64,000 nt of DNA from Halobacillus litoralis (GCF_004101865.1 NZ_CP026118.1:3427001-3491000), one strand, 5' to 3'; shown: positions 20,150 through 29,073, numbered from the stretch's first letter. Numbers and translations are program-made. Notes: a model not told the origin generated them from the letters alone.

Positions 20150-20935
20150 TTGAAGGACTATAAGGCTTACCTGATTGATTTAGATGGAACGATGTATAAA
20201 GGAGATAAAAAGATTGATGGATCTTCCGAGTTTGTCCGGTATTTAAAAAGCAAGAAGCTTCCTTACATATTTTTGACTAATAATTCCTCAAAGACAACTG
20301 GCCAGATCGCTGAGAAGCTGATTAAGTTAGGTGTTGAAGCAACCGAGGAACAAGTCTATACGAGCAGTATCGCCACGGCTGAGTATATCAAGAGTGAGAA
20401 TTCATCGGCGCGCGTATTCGTCATTGGTGAACATGGGCTTTATGATGCGCTTGAAAATGAAGGGTTGTTGCTCGTGGAAAAAGATGCGGATTACGTCGTT
20501 ATCGGCATCGACCGGGAAATTAATTATGAGAAACTTACACAAGCTTGTTTAGAAGTAAGACAAGGAGCGGTTTTGCTGAGCACAAACGGTGATATTGCGA
20601 TCCCTACCGAGCGGGGGATGGTACCAGGTAATGGAGCACTGACCGCCGTGATATCAGTCAGCACAAGAACAGAGCCTATTTTTGTTGGGAAGCCTGAATC
20701 TTTGATCATGGACCGTGCTTTGAAAAGGTTAGGATACGGGAGAGAAGAAGTGCTGATGGTGGGTGACAATTACAACACAGATATCAAGGCTGGGATCCGA
20801 GCTGGAATTGATACCTTGATGGTTGAGACAGGTCTCAGCTCATTCAATGATCTTACAGATGATGATGTGCACCCGACTTACAAATGCTTTGATTTATTCG
20901 ATTGGATGAAAAAAAGTGATGGGACAACATACTAA
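20150..20935 (+). CDS. yutF: HAD-superfamily phosphatase, YutF/NagD type
   Basis: A 261-residue HAD phosphatase of subfamily IIA. Motif I is LIDLDGTMY (residues 7-15, nucleophile and acid/base Asp), motif II LTNNSS, motif III a lysine in GKPES and motif IV MVGDNYNTDI. The cap between motifs II and III is the C2a type of NagD-like proteins. YutF-type enzymes dephosphorylate small sugar phosphates or nucleotides; the physiological substrate is unknown. The start is TTG 20150 with a weak upstream AAAGG, the only start that includes motif I. It appears co-transcribed with yutE. Confidence 0.9.
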   Translation: MKDYKAYLIDLDGTMYKGDKKIDGSSEFVRYLKSKKLPYIFLTNNSSKTTGQIAEKLIKLGVEATEEQVYTSSIATAEYIKSENSSARVFVIGEHGLYDALENEGLLLVEKDADYVVIGIDREINYEKLTQACLEVRQGAVLLSTNGDIAIPTERGMVPGNGALTAVISVSTRTEPIFVGKPESLIMDRALKRLGYGREEVLMVGDNYNTDIKAGIRAGIDTLMVETGLSSFNDLTDDDVHPTYKCFDLFDWMKKSDGTTY

Positions 20936-21012
20936 CTGTCACTGGAAAAGACAAACAATAGTGTAGAATGGATCAGATGTTGCCGGAGCGGCATATGCAT
21001 TAATTGATTCAT

Positions 21013-21048
21013 CTAGAAAACCCGAACGGATTCGTTCGGGTTTTCTAG
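21013..21048. terminator. Long inverted-repeat terminator after yutF
   Basis: A perfect 16-bp stem, CTAGAAAACCCGAACG with its complement, encloses a GATT loop. The T stretch lies inside the 3' arm and is not followed by a long T run. It stands between converging yutF and the minus-strand gene that ends at 21109. Confidence 0.75.
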
Positions 21049-21108
21049 AGAAAAAATTCGTTTGTCATCGCCTCTTCAGCTATTAGTAACACTTAAATGC
21101 ATGGTGTC

Positions 21109-22665
21109 TTACATAATATAAGGACCAAAGAAAATTGTAACTAAAAGCACGTGGATGCCGATGAAATAGGTCAACTGAATGGATATGGACCAATCTCTGA
21201 TGCGTGCTCCTGACTTTAAAATAGCAAAAGCTAATAAAGCAAACCCGATGATGAATAGGAAAGGACTACCTGGAAAGCTAAGGTATTGTGGTGCTGCAGC
21301 TAGTAAGCGATCTGAAAAGATAGGGTCACGAACGATTAGAGCTGCAAGCATGTAAATAGTGATTCCTGTATAAAGTACCCAAGAATGGTCTTCCTCCATT
21401 GCTCGATTACTGGAGAACATCAGCACGACCAGGAATAGGAAAGGCCAAATGAACCAAAACATTGCAATGATCAGTGCCAAGAAGCTGAAGGATAGCATGC
21501 CCATTGTTTTTCCGAGCGCGTGTATAAGGCTGCTTTGTTTCACTTGGTCTGCTTTTTCTATAATGCTTGGATCCATTGAGGATATAAGAATTTTATTGGC
21601 GTCTCCACCGTTATCCACCCAAGCTATCGTCTCTCCATCGATCCATGTAGGATGGTGTGAAATATCTGGTGTATTACTCATTCTTGTTATTTGCTGTGTG
21701 CCTTCTTTATCAATCAAAGATTTATAAATATTAAATTGATCGGGTTCGTTGAACCTGGTCTCGGTTGATCCGATTGCTTTAAAAAGCAGGGTAGTTGAAT
21801 TTTCATCCGATTTCATGATTAAATCTGAGACTTCTCTCAGCTCTGCATTCCCTACTGGGTCTTGAAAGCTCATCTTCTTTAAATCAGGATCTTCACCAAA
21901 AGGGGTTTCTGCGTAGTAATAATAATTAGACGCTTTTCCGGACATGCTTTGCTTTTGTACAGTTGTTAAGAGTAAATGATAGGAGTCATTTTGAAAGGTA
22001 AACTGAATATCACGTACTTCTTCAGTGCCTAGAATTGAAAATTCCGATTCCCCTAATTTGTTAACTTCCCCTTCTGTGAATTCATAATATTTCATTTGGT
22101 TACCGTTTTCATCCGCCTTGTGTGTTAATAGGTAAGTTCCGTCCCCGGATTGCTGGACCTGGAGTGAGGTGTTATCATCCAGACCCAAAAGGGGAGTGCT
22201 TTCAAATTGATCGGTATCCAGAATATAAAGTTCTTGATCTTTTGTATATAAGATTTGGTTTTTTAGTGGGAAAAATTGATCGATTTCAGTAATTTTCTCA
22301 CCTGATTTTTCATCATAGATATTGTGATAATCAGCAAAAATTAACCGGTTTTTGTCAAAGTAGAATTCAGTGAATTTATCCACAGGTATGTTATATACTT
22401 CTTTGTTTAAAAGATTATACCGATCATCATATATGTTCCTTTGAACCCCGTCTTCTGTTATGTATGTAATGCTTCTTTTTTCGTCCAGCAGGTGGGTAGT
22501 TGGAGTTCTTAACACCGATGTCAATCCTACCTCCAACTCACGACTCCACTCTTCATTGGCAGGTTCCGTCACTTCATTATAATTCTCCATGAATAAAAGA
22601 GTGATTCCGAAAAGCACAATGATGGATGGGAGAAGCCAAATCAATTTCCCCTTAAGTTTTTTCAT
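21109..22665 (-). CDS. Unrecognised membrane-anchored protein with C-terminal transmembrane cluster
   Basis: The protein is 518 residues from the ATG at 22665 (GGGGAAAG lies 8 nt upstream; an in-frame ATG at 22686 precedes that site). An N-terminal anchor helix (KLIWLLPSIIVLFGITLLF) is followed by about 350 extracytoplasmic residues in repeated beta-strand blocks, each with a short charged turn, suggestive of a propeller or WD-like fold. The C-terminus has about four to five transmembrane helices. Internal phrases such as HPTWIDGETIAWVDNGGD resemble TolB-type beta-propeller blades. I do not recognise a family. It is a single-gene unit on the minus strand. Confidence 0.8.
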   Translation of the reverse strand: MKKLKGKLIWLLPSIIVLFGITLLFMENYNEVTEPANEEWSRELEVGLTSVLRTPTTHLLDEKRSITYITEDGVQRNIYDDRYNLLNKEVYNIPVDKFTEFYFDKNRLIFADYHNIYDEKSGEKITEIDQFFPLKNQILYTKDQELYILDTDQFESTPLLGLDDNTSLQVQQSGDGTYLLTHKADENGNQMKYYEFTEGEVNKLGESEFSILGTEEVRDIQFTFQNDSYHLLLTTVQKQSMSGKASNYYYYAETPFGEDPDLKKMSFQDPVGNAELREVSDLIMKSDENSTTLLFKAIGSTETRFNEPDQFNIYKSLIDKEGTQQITRMSNTPDISHHPTWIDGETIAWVDNGGDANKILISSMDPSIIEKADQVKQSSLIHALGKTMGMLSFSFLALIIAMFWFIWPFLFLVVLMFSSNRAMEEDHSWVLYTGITIYMLAALIVRDPIFSDRLLAAAPQYLSFPGSPFLFIIGFALLAFAILKSGARIRDWSISIQLTYFIGIHVLLVTIFFGPYIM

Positions 22666-22689
22666 TTTCACACTTTCCCCTTTCATATC

Positions 22690-23067
22690 TCTGTAATAGT
22701 CTTTTTATGGAATACGGTATAAGTGATGGGGAGGTTTCAGAAAATTTTAAAAACCGCGGGCTACTGAAACACTTTTCAATCCAGAGGAGTTGTTAAAGTT
22801 TGGTACTGCTCCTCACGAATCGCTTGCCGGTGGATGCTTGCCGCTGTCCTTAGCTAACTTGGTCAAGAGATTCACTTTACAAGGTGAATCTTCGGGTTGT
22901 GCTATTGCCGCAGGTGTCACCACTGAACGTCCATCGTGGAATCTACAGAGGCTTTTCTAAAAAGAATGATTTCTTTGGTTTATAAAAGAAAGTCGCTCTG
23001 CTTGTACAAGATGGCGGTGGCGACATTCTCCGTCTATATCAACGAATACTAGCTCATGGAGAATTAA
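22690..23067. other. Intergenic region with short inverted repeats, no gene recognised
   Basis: About 380 bases with no supported reading frame. They include a hairpin GATTCAC (22870-22876) with GTGAATC (22885-22891), and a GC-richer stretch (about 22815-22860) with two near-repeats of GCTTGCCG that contrasts with the AT-rich flanks. The region looks like degraded repeat or non-coding sequence. I cannot match it to a known RNA. Confidence 0.4.
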
Positions 23068-23122
23068 GAAATAAAGAAGCCGAGTTGAACGATAAAATCG
23101 TCCAACTCGGCTTCTTTATTTC
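23068..23122. terminator. Very long inverted repeat, terminator of the minus-strand pgpA gene
   Basis: A perfect 20-bp stem (23068-23087 with 23103-23122), one mismatch and a further 5-bp stem around an AAA loop give one of the strongest hairpins in the window. A second smaller hairpin (CCGG-ATTTT-CCGG near 23160) lies between it and pgpA. Both face the minus-strand gene that ends at 23182. Confidence 0.75.
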
Positions 23123-23181
23123 ATGCATAATTCAAGAAGTTATGGTTTTTCAGTAACCCCGGAAAATGCCGGTTTTTTGTA

Positions 23182-23688
23182 TTAATCTTCTTCGTCTCCT
23201 GCAATACTGTGGGCTAAGCGGCTTGAAGCGGCAGCAGCTATTGCTCCTACAATATCATCTAAAAATGTGTGACACTCCCCAGATGATTTATCATTTAATT
23301 TCTGCAGGATCCCAGGCTTTTGTTTATCGATATAACCATAGTTCGTAAAACCGATGGAGCCATAGACATTTACGATTGAAAATGCAATGATTTCATCGAT
23401 ACCATAAAGGCTTTCATCCACCTCAATTGTGGATTGGAGCGGTTCTTCCAGTAATTTTTTCTCGGCTAACTGGTCCAGCTGGATACCGGTGATAATTGCG
23501 TTTTGGACTTCACGTTTTGTCAACACTTTGTTGACATTATAGCGACAATCGTCCATTGATAATTCTTCATGGTATTTAGATTGTAAGTAGTAAACGAGAT
23601 CTGCCATGTCATCGATGGTTACGCCCCGTGCTAACAGCCATTCCCTTGCTGTTTTTTCAAGGCCGGACACTTTTTTATCGTTTGCCAT
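23182..23688 (-). CDS. yutG: Phosphatidylglycerophosphatase A-related protein (YutG-like)
   Basis: The protein is 168 residues from the ATG at 23688; an upstream in-frame extension has no ribosome binding site, while GAGGG precedes this ATG. The C-terminal half carries the PgpA-family blocks, VDESLYGIDEIIAFSIVNVYG and FLDDIVGAIAAAASSRL, with acidic residues that in PgpA line the Mg2+/substrate site. Unlike E. coli PgpA it lacks the long transmembrane helices and has a helical N-terminal half, as in Bacillus YutG. It may dephosphorylate phosphatidylglycerol phosphate or have lost this activity. Confidence 0.82.
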   Translation of the reverse strand: MANDKKVSGLEKTAREWLLARGVTIDDMADLVYYLQSKYHEELSMDDCRYNVNKVLTKREVQNAIITGIQLDQLAEKKLLEEPLQSTIEVDESLYGIDEIIAFSIVNVYGSIGFTNYGYIDKQKPGILQKLNDKSSGECHTFLDDIVGAIAAAASSRLAHSIAGDEED

Positions 23689-23875
23689 AGTGAATTCCCT
23701 CCTGTTCCTCATAACTTGCACAACATTCATACCCGAGTTTATTATTGCACAAACAAAGGGGGTTATGTTCATTATATCAAATTTTCTGACATATGGTGCA
23801 AGAGGACTTTGTGAATAAAGATTTATGTGTCAGAGAATATGATACACTATTTAAAAAGACGCGGAGGTGCCATTG

Positions 23876-24841
23876 ATGGAAAAACCTAAAATTTATATCA
23901 CTCGTACATTACCAGATGAAGTAATTGAACCCTATCGTAACCATTTGGATATAGAAATGTGGGCAAAAGAAGAGGAACCCGTTGATCGCCAAGTCCTATT
24001 GGAGAAAGCGGAAAATGCTGATGGCCTTGTGACAATGTTGTCAGACGATGTAAATCAAACTTTATTTGAACATGCTGAAAATCTAAAGATTGTAGCGAAT
24101 ATGGCGGTGGGTTACGACAATGTGGAGGTAGACGCTGCTTCAGATAATCAGGTGAAAATTACTAACACACCGGACGTCTTAACAGATACCACCGCAGACC
24201 TGACCTTCAGTCTACTGATGGCGACAGCTCGTCGTTTACTTGAGGCAAATGATTATATTAAAACAGGCGCTTGGGAACACTGGTCCCCTTTGTTGCTTGC
24301 TGGAAGTGACATTCACCATAAAACAATCGGGATTGTGGGTATGGGACGGATAGGAGAAGCGGTAGCTAAAAGAGCGCTAGGATTCGATATGAATGTCATT
24401 TACCATAATCGTTCGCGTAAGCCTGAAGCTGAAGAAAAGGTGGGGGCAGTGTTTGTGGAGTTTGAGGATTTGTTAGAAAAAGCAGATTATGTCGTCTGTC
24501 TCACACCTTTGACAGAAGAGACCCGTCATATGTTCAACTATGAAGCCTTTCGAAAAATGAAAAGCACGGCAATTTTCATTAATTCTTCCAGGGGGGCTAC
24601 AGTAGATGAAACAGCTTTAAAGAAAGCATTGGAAAATAATGAAATCACTGCTGCCGGCTTAGATGTTTTTGAAGAAGAGCCTATCAGTTCTAATCATCCA
24701 TTGCTGCAACTCCCACAAGTGACCTGTTTGCCTCATATAGGTTCAGCAAGTGTAGAAACTCGTTATAAAATGATGCGGCTATGTCTGGATAATTTAGTCG
24801 AATTCTTTAAGGACAAGCCAGTGATAACTCCTGTAAACTAA
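23876..24841 (+). CDS. D-2-hydroxyacid dehydrogenase (glyoxylate/hydroxypyruvate reductase type)
   Basis: This NAD(P)-dependent enzyme of 321 residues reduces a 2-oxo acid to a D-2-hydroxy acid. The start is ATG 23876 with GCGGAGGTG upstream. The Rossmann motif is GIVGMGRIG (about residue 150). Catalytic residues follow in order: Arg in NSSRGATVDE, Glu in LDVFEEEP and His in LPHIGSAS, all present. The nearest B. subtilis relative I recall is YvcT-like glyoxylate/hydroxypyruvate reductase, though glycerate and gluconate relatives are close. It is single-gene and ends at a shared terminator with the converging yutI. Confidence 0.9.
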   Translation: MEKPKIYITRTLPDEVIEPYRNHLDIEMWAKEEEPVDRQVLLEKAENADGLVTMLSDDVNQTLFEHAENLKIVANMAVGYDNVEVDAASDNQVKITNTPDVLTDTTADLTFSLLMATARRLLEANDYIKTGAWEHWSPLLLAGSDIHHKTIGIVGMGRIGEAVAKRALGFDMNVIYHNRSRKPEAEEKVGAVFVEFEDLLEKADYVVCLTPLTEETRHMFNYEAFRKMKSTAIFINSSRGATVDETALKKALENNEITAAGLDVFEEEPISSNHPLLQLPQVTCLPHIGSASVETRYKMMRLCLDNLVEFFKDKPVITPVN

Positions 24842-24877
24842 AAATTCCGCACACATAAATGTGTGCGGAATTTTTTC
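24841..24877. terminator. Bidirectional terminator between the dehydrogenase and yutI
   Basis: AATTCCGCACACA pairs perfectly with TGTGTGCGGAATT around a TAAA loop, with five As before and six Ts after. It can terminate both converging genes. Confidence 0.93.
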
Positions 24878-24885
24878 GAACTGTA

Positions 24886-25113
24886 TTAGAATACTTGCTC
24901 CACTTCATAAATTCCTGGTACTTCCTGAGCGAGCGCACGTTCAATACCTGCTTTCAAAGTGATCGTTGAACTCGGGCAGTTGCCGCAAGCTCCCATGAGA
25001 CGCAAGCGGACGATTCCGTCTTCGACATCGACGAGTTCAACGTCTCCCCCGTCACGAAGTAAAAATGGGCGAAGTTTATTCAGTACTTCTTGAACTTGTT
25101 CATTCATGTTCAA
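24886..25113 (-). CDS. yutI: NifU C-terminal domain protein (Nfu-type Fe-S carrier, YutI)
   Basis: This 75-residue protein consists only of the NifU C-terminal (Nfu) domain. The CxxC motif is GACGNCPSS at about residues 39-47, which binds a 4Fe-4S cluster shared between two monomers. The N-terminal [17 protein letters not shown] stretch is diagnostic. Nfu proteins receive clusters from the SUF scaffold and pass them to apo-enzymes such as aconitase, so this gene works downstream of the sufCDSUB operon in this window. The AAGGGGAAG site precedes the ATG at 25113. Confidence 0.95.
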   Translation of the reverse strand: MNMNEQVQEVLNKLRPFLLRDGGDVELVDVEDGIVRLRLMGACGNCPSSTITLKAGIERALAQEVPGIYEVEQVF

Positions 25114-25272
25114 TCTTCCCCTTTCTTAAGTATCATTATAAAACGAAATCAATAAAAAATCTATGGTTGTCTGCTCCAAAATCTTTAGAATTGAGAACTA
25201 TTATCATTTTATCTTTTTTCAGTTCTTTTGTAAAATGAAAGGAAATCAACTACTTAGGGGGGAAGCCTCAAA

Positions 25273-25614
25273 ATGAAAGAGGAGAGAGAGACTGTTCATG
25301 TTGTTGTGTATGGAGCGGAAATTAAATGCGCAAGTTGTGTGAACGCCCCAGGTTCTAAGGAAACCTATGAATGGCTGCAAGCAGCTATTACCAGGAAGTA
25401 CGGAGAAGAGCGGCTTCATTTTCAATATTATGATATTCATACAAAGGGTCAAGTAGGGGCAGAGGGCGAAATTATCCATCAGCTTCTGGATGAAGAGCTG
25501 TTCTATCCCCTCGTATTAGTAGAGGGGGAAATAGTTGGAGAAGGTAATCCACGATTGAAAAGTGTTTACAAAGCTCTGGAAGGTTACGGCATTCAACAAG
25601 TAAGCAATCCATAG
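25273..25614 (+). CDS. yuzD: YuzD family protein (DUF1462)
   Basis: The protein is 113 residues with a GGGGGGAAG site ahead of ATG 25273. It shows the VVVYGAEIKCASCVNAPGS block of the YuzD/DUF1462 family, with a CxxC motif near residue 20 and a thioredoxin-like arrangement (YPLVLVEGEIVGEGNP resembles a glutaredoxin cis-proline strand). The family's function is unknown; a disulfide or Fe-S/thiol role is inference, helped by the divergent neighbour yutI. It ends 70 nt before yuzB. Confidence 0.85.
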   Translation: MKEERETVHVVVYGAEIKCASCVNAPGSKETYEWLQAAITRKYGEERLHFQYYDIHTKGQVGAEGEIIHQLLDEELFYPLVLVEGEIVGEGNPRLKSVYKALEGYGIQQVSNP

Positions 25615-25684
25615 CCCTGAGTAGGGGAGGTGTGATAAAATTGAATGAAGGTAGGGTTTCATCCATTAGAATGAGGTGAAGCGG

Positions 25685-25915
25685 ATGAATCCATTGATTG
25701 AATTCTGTATAAATAACTTGGTCAGCGGATCACAAGCTGCGAAGGCGGAGCTGGAGAAAGATCCTGATCTTGATGTTGTCGAATATGGTTGTTTACGTAA
25801 CTGTGGTCTTTGTTCCCAAACCCTGTATGCTCTAGTCGAAGGAGACCGGGTAATGGCTGATACACCAGAAGAACTGGTAGATAAAATATATGAACAACTG
25901 GATGAAACCCTATAA
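25685..25915 (+). CDS. yuzB: YuzB family protein (DUF1450)
   Basis: The protein is 76 residues from ATG 25685, preceded by GAGGTGAAG; GTG 25676 overlaps that site. The sequence [12 protein letters not shown], then [15 protein letters not shown], is characteristic of YuzB/DUF1450. Four cysteines, three of them in a GC-x3-CGLC cluster, suggest metal or thiol chemistry, but no function is known. It lies between yuzD and the A-type Fe-S carrier gene. Confidence 0.87.
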   Translation: MNPLIEFCINNLVSGSQAAKAELEKDPDLDVVEYGCLRNCGLCSQTLYALVEGDRVMADTPEELVDKIYEQLDETL

Positions 25916-26046
25916 GTAAATGCATTCATCGTTGAAATCCATTTTTCAGGATACCTTGGCCATTAAAGAAATAGGGTCCTGGTGTTTGATTAAACGTTTG
26001 TCACTTTAGTATACTATTTATTAAGAAGAGAAAGGAGAGGCTTTGG

Positions 26047-26406
26047 ATGATTCTGAACATTACGGAAGCCGCTAGTCACCAAATTAAAGAGATGCTGAAA
26101 GAGGAAGATGGGGATGTTCGTCTTCGTTTTGGAGTCAAAGGTGGAGGCTGTAGTGGATTGTCTTATAGCATGGGCTTCGAAGAAGAAATCAATGAAGAAC
26201 TTGATCTGACTGAAGAGTCAAGTGGTATCCCGGTCGTTGTCAATAGACAAGATGCAGCAATCATTGAAGGTACAACAATTGACTTCAAACAGAATATGAT
26301 GGGCGGAGGCTTCACGATTGATAATCCGAATGCCATTGTTTCCTGTGGTTGTGGATCCTCCTTCAAGACAGCTACGAACGCTGGTACACCTGACCCGAAC
26401 TGTTAA
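26047..26406 (+). CDS. yutM: A-type iron-sulfur carrier protein (HesB/IscA/ErpA family, YutM)
   Basis: A 119-residue A-type carrier that moves Fe-S clusters from the scaffold to target enzymes. The three conserved cysteines are visible: one in GGGCSGLSY (about residue 37) and two in CGCGSSF (about 101-103). The AAGGAGAGG site precedes ATG 26047. It is the SufA-like member expected in Bacilli, separate from the suf operon, as in B. subtilis (yutM). With yutI and sufCDSUB it completes the assembly-and-transfer set seen in this window. Confidence 0.95.
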   Translation: MILNITEAASHQIKEMLKEEDGDVRLRFGVKGGGCSGLSYSMGFEEEINEELDLTEESSGIPVVVNRQDAAIIEGTTIDFKQNMMGGGFTIDNPNAIVSCGCGSSFKTATNAGTPDPNC

Positions 26407-26419
26407 TAATATAGACTAT

Positions 26420-26447
26420 CCTTCCTGTCATGCAGGAAGGTTTTTTA
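26420..26447 (+). terminator. Rho-independent terminator after yutM
   Basis: CCTTCCTG pairs with CAGGAAGG around a 5-nt loop, followed by six Ts (26441-26446). Confidence 0.92.
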
Positions 26448-26500
26448 TTTGCTGAAATTTTAAACGACCGCATAAGAATCTCATGTATCCTGTGCTTCAT

Positions 26501-26535
26501 AAAAAAAAGAAGGAGGTCATTTTCAGACTCCTTCC
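26501..26535 (-). terminator. Terminator of the minus-strand ferredoxin-NADP reductase gene
   Basis: On the minus strand GAAGGAG pairs with CTCCTTC around a 12-nt loop, followed by a T run (the A8 at 26501-26508 on the plus strand). It lies about 24 nt beyond the gene's stop. Confidence 0.85.
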
Positions 26536-26558
26536 TTTACAAATAACTTTGGATGGTT

Positions 26559-27545
26559 TTAGGAAAACATGCTTGTTGAATGTTTAGGCTGTACTCGGGC
26601 ATCTGGATCGATATAGGCTTTCGCATTATTGACAGCTGTAGGACCTTCGCCGAACCCGGAAGCAATCAATTTGACTTTACCTGGATATGTGCAAATATCT
26701 CCGGCAGCATAGATTCCTTTAATGTTCGTTTCCATTTTTGAATTAACGACGATACTATTTTTCTCTATTTCAAGTTCCCAATCTTTAATTGGACCTAAAG
26801 AGGAAATGAAACCATAGTTGACGATGACATCATCAACATCGATAGTTTCTAACCTGTCACCTTTCACCTCTTGCAGTTCCACTTGCTCGATTCTTTCCTC
26901 TCCGATCATTTTTTCTGGTGTGAACGGAGTCATTATTCTTACATTTGATTCATTCAGTTGAGCAACACTGTGCTCGTGAGCTCTGAATTTATCTCTTCTA
27001 TGGACGAGAGAAACCTGTTTTGCAATCGGTTCAAGCATTAAAGCCCAGTCAACAGCGGAGTCCCCCCCGCCGGCAATCATGACTTTTTTATCGCGGAACT
27101 TATCCATATTGTTCACATGGTAATGTAAGTTTGTACCTTCAAAGCGCTCACTATCAGCTATCTTCAGCTTTCTCGGTTGAAAGGCTCCGTTTCCTGCTGT
27201 AATTACGATTGTCTTTGTATAGTGTACTTCTTTATCTGTTGTCATTTTGATTGTATCGTCTTCCAGTCGTTCCAAAGATACGACTTCTTGTTCTAAGGCA
27301 ATGGTTGGATCGAAGGCCATTGCCTGTTCTTCAAGACTGTCGACAAGCTCCTGAGCACGGACTTTAGGGAAACCGGCTACATCAAAGATATATTTTTCCG
27401 GATATAGAGCCGTCAGTTGCCCCCCGAGATGCGGGAGACTTTCGATGATTTTGACACTCGCTTGGCGCATACCACCATAAAAAGCAGTGAATAAGCCGAC
27501 AGGGCCGCCACCGATGACAGTTATATCATATATTTTATCACTCAT
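26559..27545 (-). CDS. yumC: Ferredoxin-NADP(+) reductase, thioredoxin-reductase type (YumC)
   Basis: A flavoprotein of 328 residues from the ATG at 27545, which has AGGAGGG 6 nt upstream; earlier in-frame starts lack a site. It binds FAD through [11 protein letters not shown] (about residue 11) and NADPH through [12 protein letters not shown] (about 160). The absence of the CxxC redox pair between these domains separates it from thioredoxin reductase. The YumC-type enzyme moves electrons between NADPH and ferredoxin or flavodoxin. It is divergent from NDH-2 and close to the Fe-S carrier genes. Confidence 0.94.
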   Translation of the reverse strand: MSDKIYDITVIGGGPVGLFTAFYGGMRQASVKIIESLPHLGGQLTALYPEKYIFDVAGFPKVRAQELVDSLEEQAMAFDPTIALEQEVVSLERLEDDTIKMTTDKEVHYTKTIVITAGNGAFQPRKLKIADSERFEGTNLHYHVNNMDKFRDKKVMIAGGGDSAVDWALMLEPIAKQVSLVHRRDKFRAHEHSVAQLNESNVRIMTPFTPEKMIGEERIEQVELQEVKGDRLETIDVDDVIVNYGFISSLGPIKDWELEIEKNSIVVNSKMETNIKGIYAAGDICTYPGKVKLIASGFGEGPTAVNNAKAYIDPDARVQPKHSTSMFS

Positions 27546-27677
27546 AATTACCCTCCTGATGAAAAATGTCACTAAAGCACATTCTATCATAAAAGAAATT
27601 GTAGTGGGAACACTGAACCTATGTAAGCAGTTACAAGAACGGTAATTGTTCTATAATTTTGATAAATTGATTTTGGG

Positions 27678-27706
27678 TTGAAAATGAATGGGAAAAGGTC
27701 TAAGAT
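27678..27706 (+). promoter_or_regulatory. Candidate sigma-A promoter of the NDH-2 gene
   Basis: TTGAAA (27678-27683), a 17-bp spacer and TAAGAT (27701-27706) give a plausible promoter, placing the start near 27713, about 130 nt before the coding region. It would place a TGTGA-N6-TCACA palindrome inside the leader. Confidence 0.5.
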
Positions 27707-27780
27707 GAAATAAGAAAACATATTACGAATTTGTGACACCTTTCAATCAAAGTCGACAGGCTTTTTTTAATGTTTTTTTG

Positions 27781-27796
27781 TGTGAAACGAGTCACA
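27781..27796. promoter_or_regulatory. TGTGA-N6-TCACA palindrome, candidate Fnr/Crp-family operator
   Basis: The 16-bp site TGTGA-AACGAG-TCACA is a perfect match to the Fnr/Crp-family consensus used by B. subtilis Fnr, 48 bp before the NDH-2 start codon. The flanks TTTTT and AAAG also make it partly resemble a Rex site, but with 10 instead of 8 central bases. A weaker partial copy, TGTGACACCTTTCA, lies at 27732-27745. It could regulate the NADH dehydrogenase gene by oxygen or redox state. Confidence 0.55.
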
Positions 27797-27843
27797 AAGA
27801 AATTAACGGATTGCAAAAAATTACGAGATGGAAGTGATCATTC

Positions 27844-29064
27844 ATGAAGAATCCTAACATTGTCATTCTTGGTGCCGGCTATGGTGGCATCATGACAGCC
27901 GTGAAGTTGCAAAAAAGCTTAGGGGTCAATGAGGCGAACATTACATTAGTGAACAAACATAGTTATCACTATCAAACAACATGGTTACATGAAAATGCAG
28001 CAGGTACTCTACACCATGATCGTACCCGTATTCAAATCAAAGACGTTGTGAATACCAGCAAAGTCAATTTTGTCCAAGATACAGTAACAGATATTAAGCA
28101 AGAAGATAAGAAAGTAATGCTGGAAAATGGCGAGCTTTCTTATGATTATTTGGTTATCGGTCTGGGCTTTGAGGCAGCTACGTTCGGAATTTCTGGTTTG
28201 AAAGAAAATGCTTATACAATTAACAGCATTAACAGTGCTCGGTTGATTCGTCAGCATATCGAGTACAACTTCGCTAAATACAACAATGAATCAGACAAAA
28301 AACAAGAACGCTTGAACATTGTTGTAGGTGGAGCCGGATTTACTGGTATCGAATTCGTTGGAGAATTGGCGAACCGTATACCAGAGCTTTGCAAAGAATA
28401 TGATGTGCCACGTGACCGCGTTCGTATCATCAACGTAGAAGCTGCGCCTACAGCACTTCCTGGTTTCGATCCAGAACTGGTAGAGTATGCAATGAACTCT
28501 CTTGAAGCGCGTGGAGTTGAATTCAAAATTGGTGCGATGATCAAAGAAGTCACTGAAAATAAACTCGTTTTCGAAAAAGACGAGCAGCGTGAAGAAATCG
28601 AAACGAATACAGTTGTATGGGCAGCTGGTGTACGTGGGAACTCCTTAGTAGAAGAAGCTGGGTTTGAAGCGAATCGTGGCCGTATTCCAGTAAGAGACGA
28701 CCTCCGTCCTGAAGGCCATGACGATGTGTTCATCGTGGGTGACTGTGCATTGATCATGAACGAAGAAACAGAACGCCCTTACCCGCCTACAGCTCAGATT
28801 GCTATTCAACAAGCAGAGCATACAGCTGCAAACCTTGTCCGTCTTGTTAAAGGTGATAATCACTTGGAAGCATTCAAGCCAGACTTGAAAGGAACAGTTG
28901 CTTCTCTTGGACATGACGATGCCATCGGTGTAGTGTTTGACGATAAGAAATTGTTCGGATGGTCAGCCACAGCGATGAAGAAAGTCATCGATAACCGTTA
29001 TTTATTGAAACTGGGTGGAATTGGTTTACTTCTGAAAAAAGGAAAGCTTAATTTCTTCCATTAA
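27844..29064 (+). CDS. yumB: Type II NADH dehydrogenase (NDH-2, YumB-like)
   Basis: A 406-residue, non-proton-pumping NADH:menaquinone oxidoreductase bound at the membrane surface. FAD binds at ILGAGYGGI (about residue 9) and NADH at [12 protein letters not shown] (about 162). The conserved GDCA motif (about residue 300) and the AIQQAEHTA quinone-side helix are present, as is the C-terminal amphipathic helix ending [12 protein letters not shown]. In B. subtilis YumB is one of several NDH-2 paralogues and has the same length. Electrons go to the menaquinone made by the men cluster in this window. A candidate Fnr-type site lies upstream. Confidence 0.93.
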   Translation: MKNPNIVILGAGYGGIMTAVKLQKSLGVNEANITLVNKHSYHYQTTWLHENAAGTLHHDRTRIQIKDVVNTSKVNFVQDTVTDIKQEDKKVMLENGELSYDYLVIGLGFEAATFGISGLKENAYTINSINSARLIRQHIEYNFAKYNNESDKKQERLNIVVGGAGFTGIEFVGELANRIPELCKEYDVPRDRVRIINVEAAPTALPGFDPELVEYAMNSLEARGVEFKIGAMIKEVTENKLVFEKDEQREEIETNTVVWAAGVRGNSLVEEAGFEANRGRIPVRDDLRPEGHDDVFIVGDCALIMNEETERPYPPTAQIAIQQAEHTAANLVRLVKGDNHLEAFKPDLKGTVASLGHDDAIGVVFDDKKLFGWSATAMKKVIDNRYLLKLGGIGLLLKKGKLNFFH

Positions 29065-29073
29065 TCATGAGTT

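Noticed and set aside
25641..25679. 12-codon TTG frame between yuzD and yuzB after GGGGAGGTG
   Set aside because: It has a good site but encodes only 12 residues, more likely a by-product or leader; no attenuator is visible.
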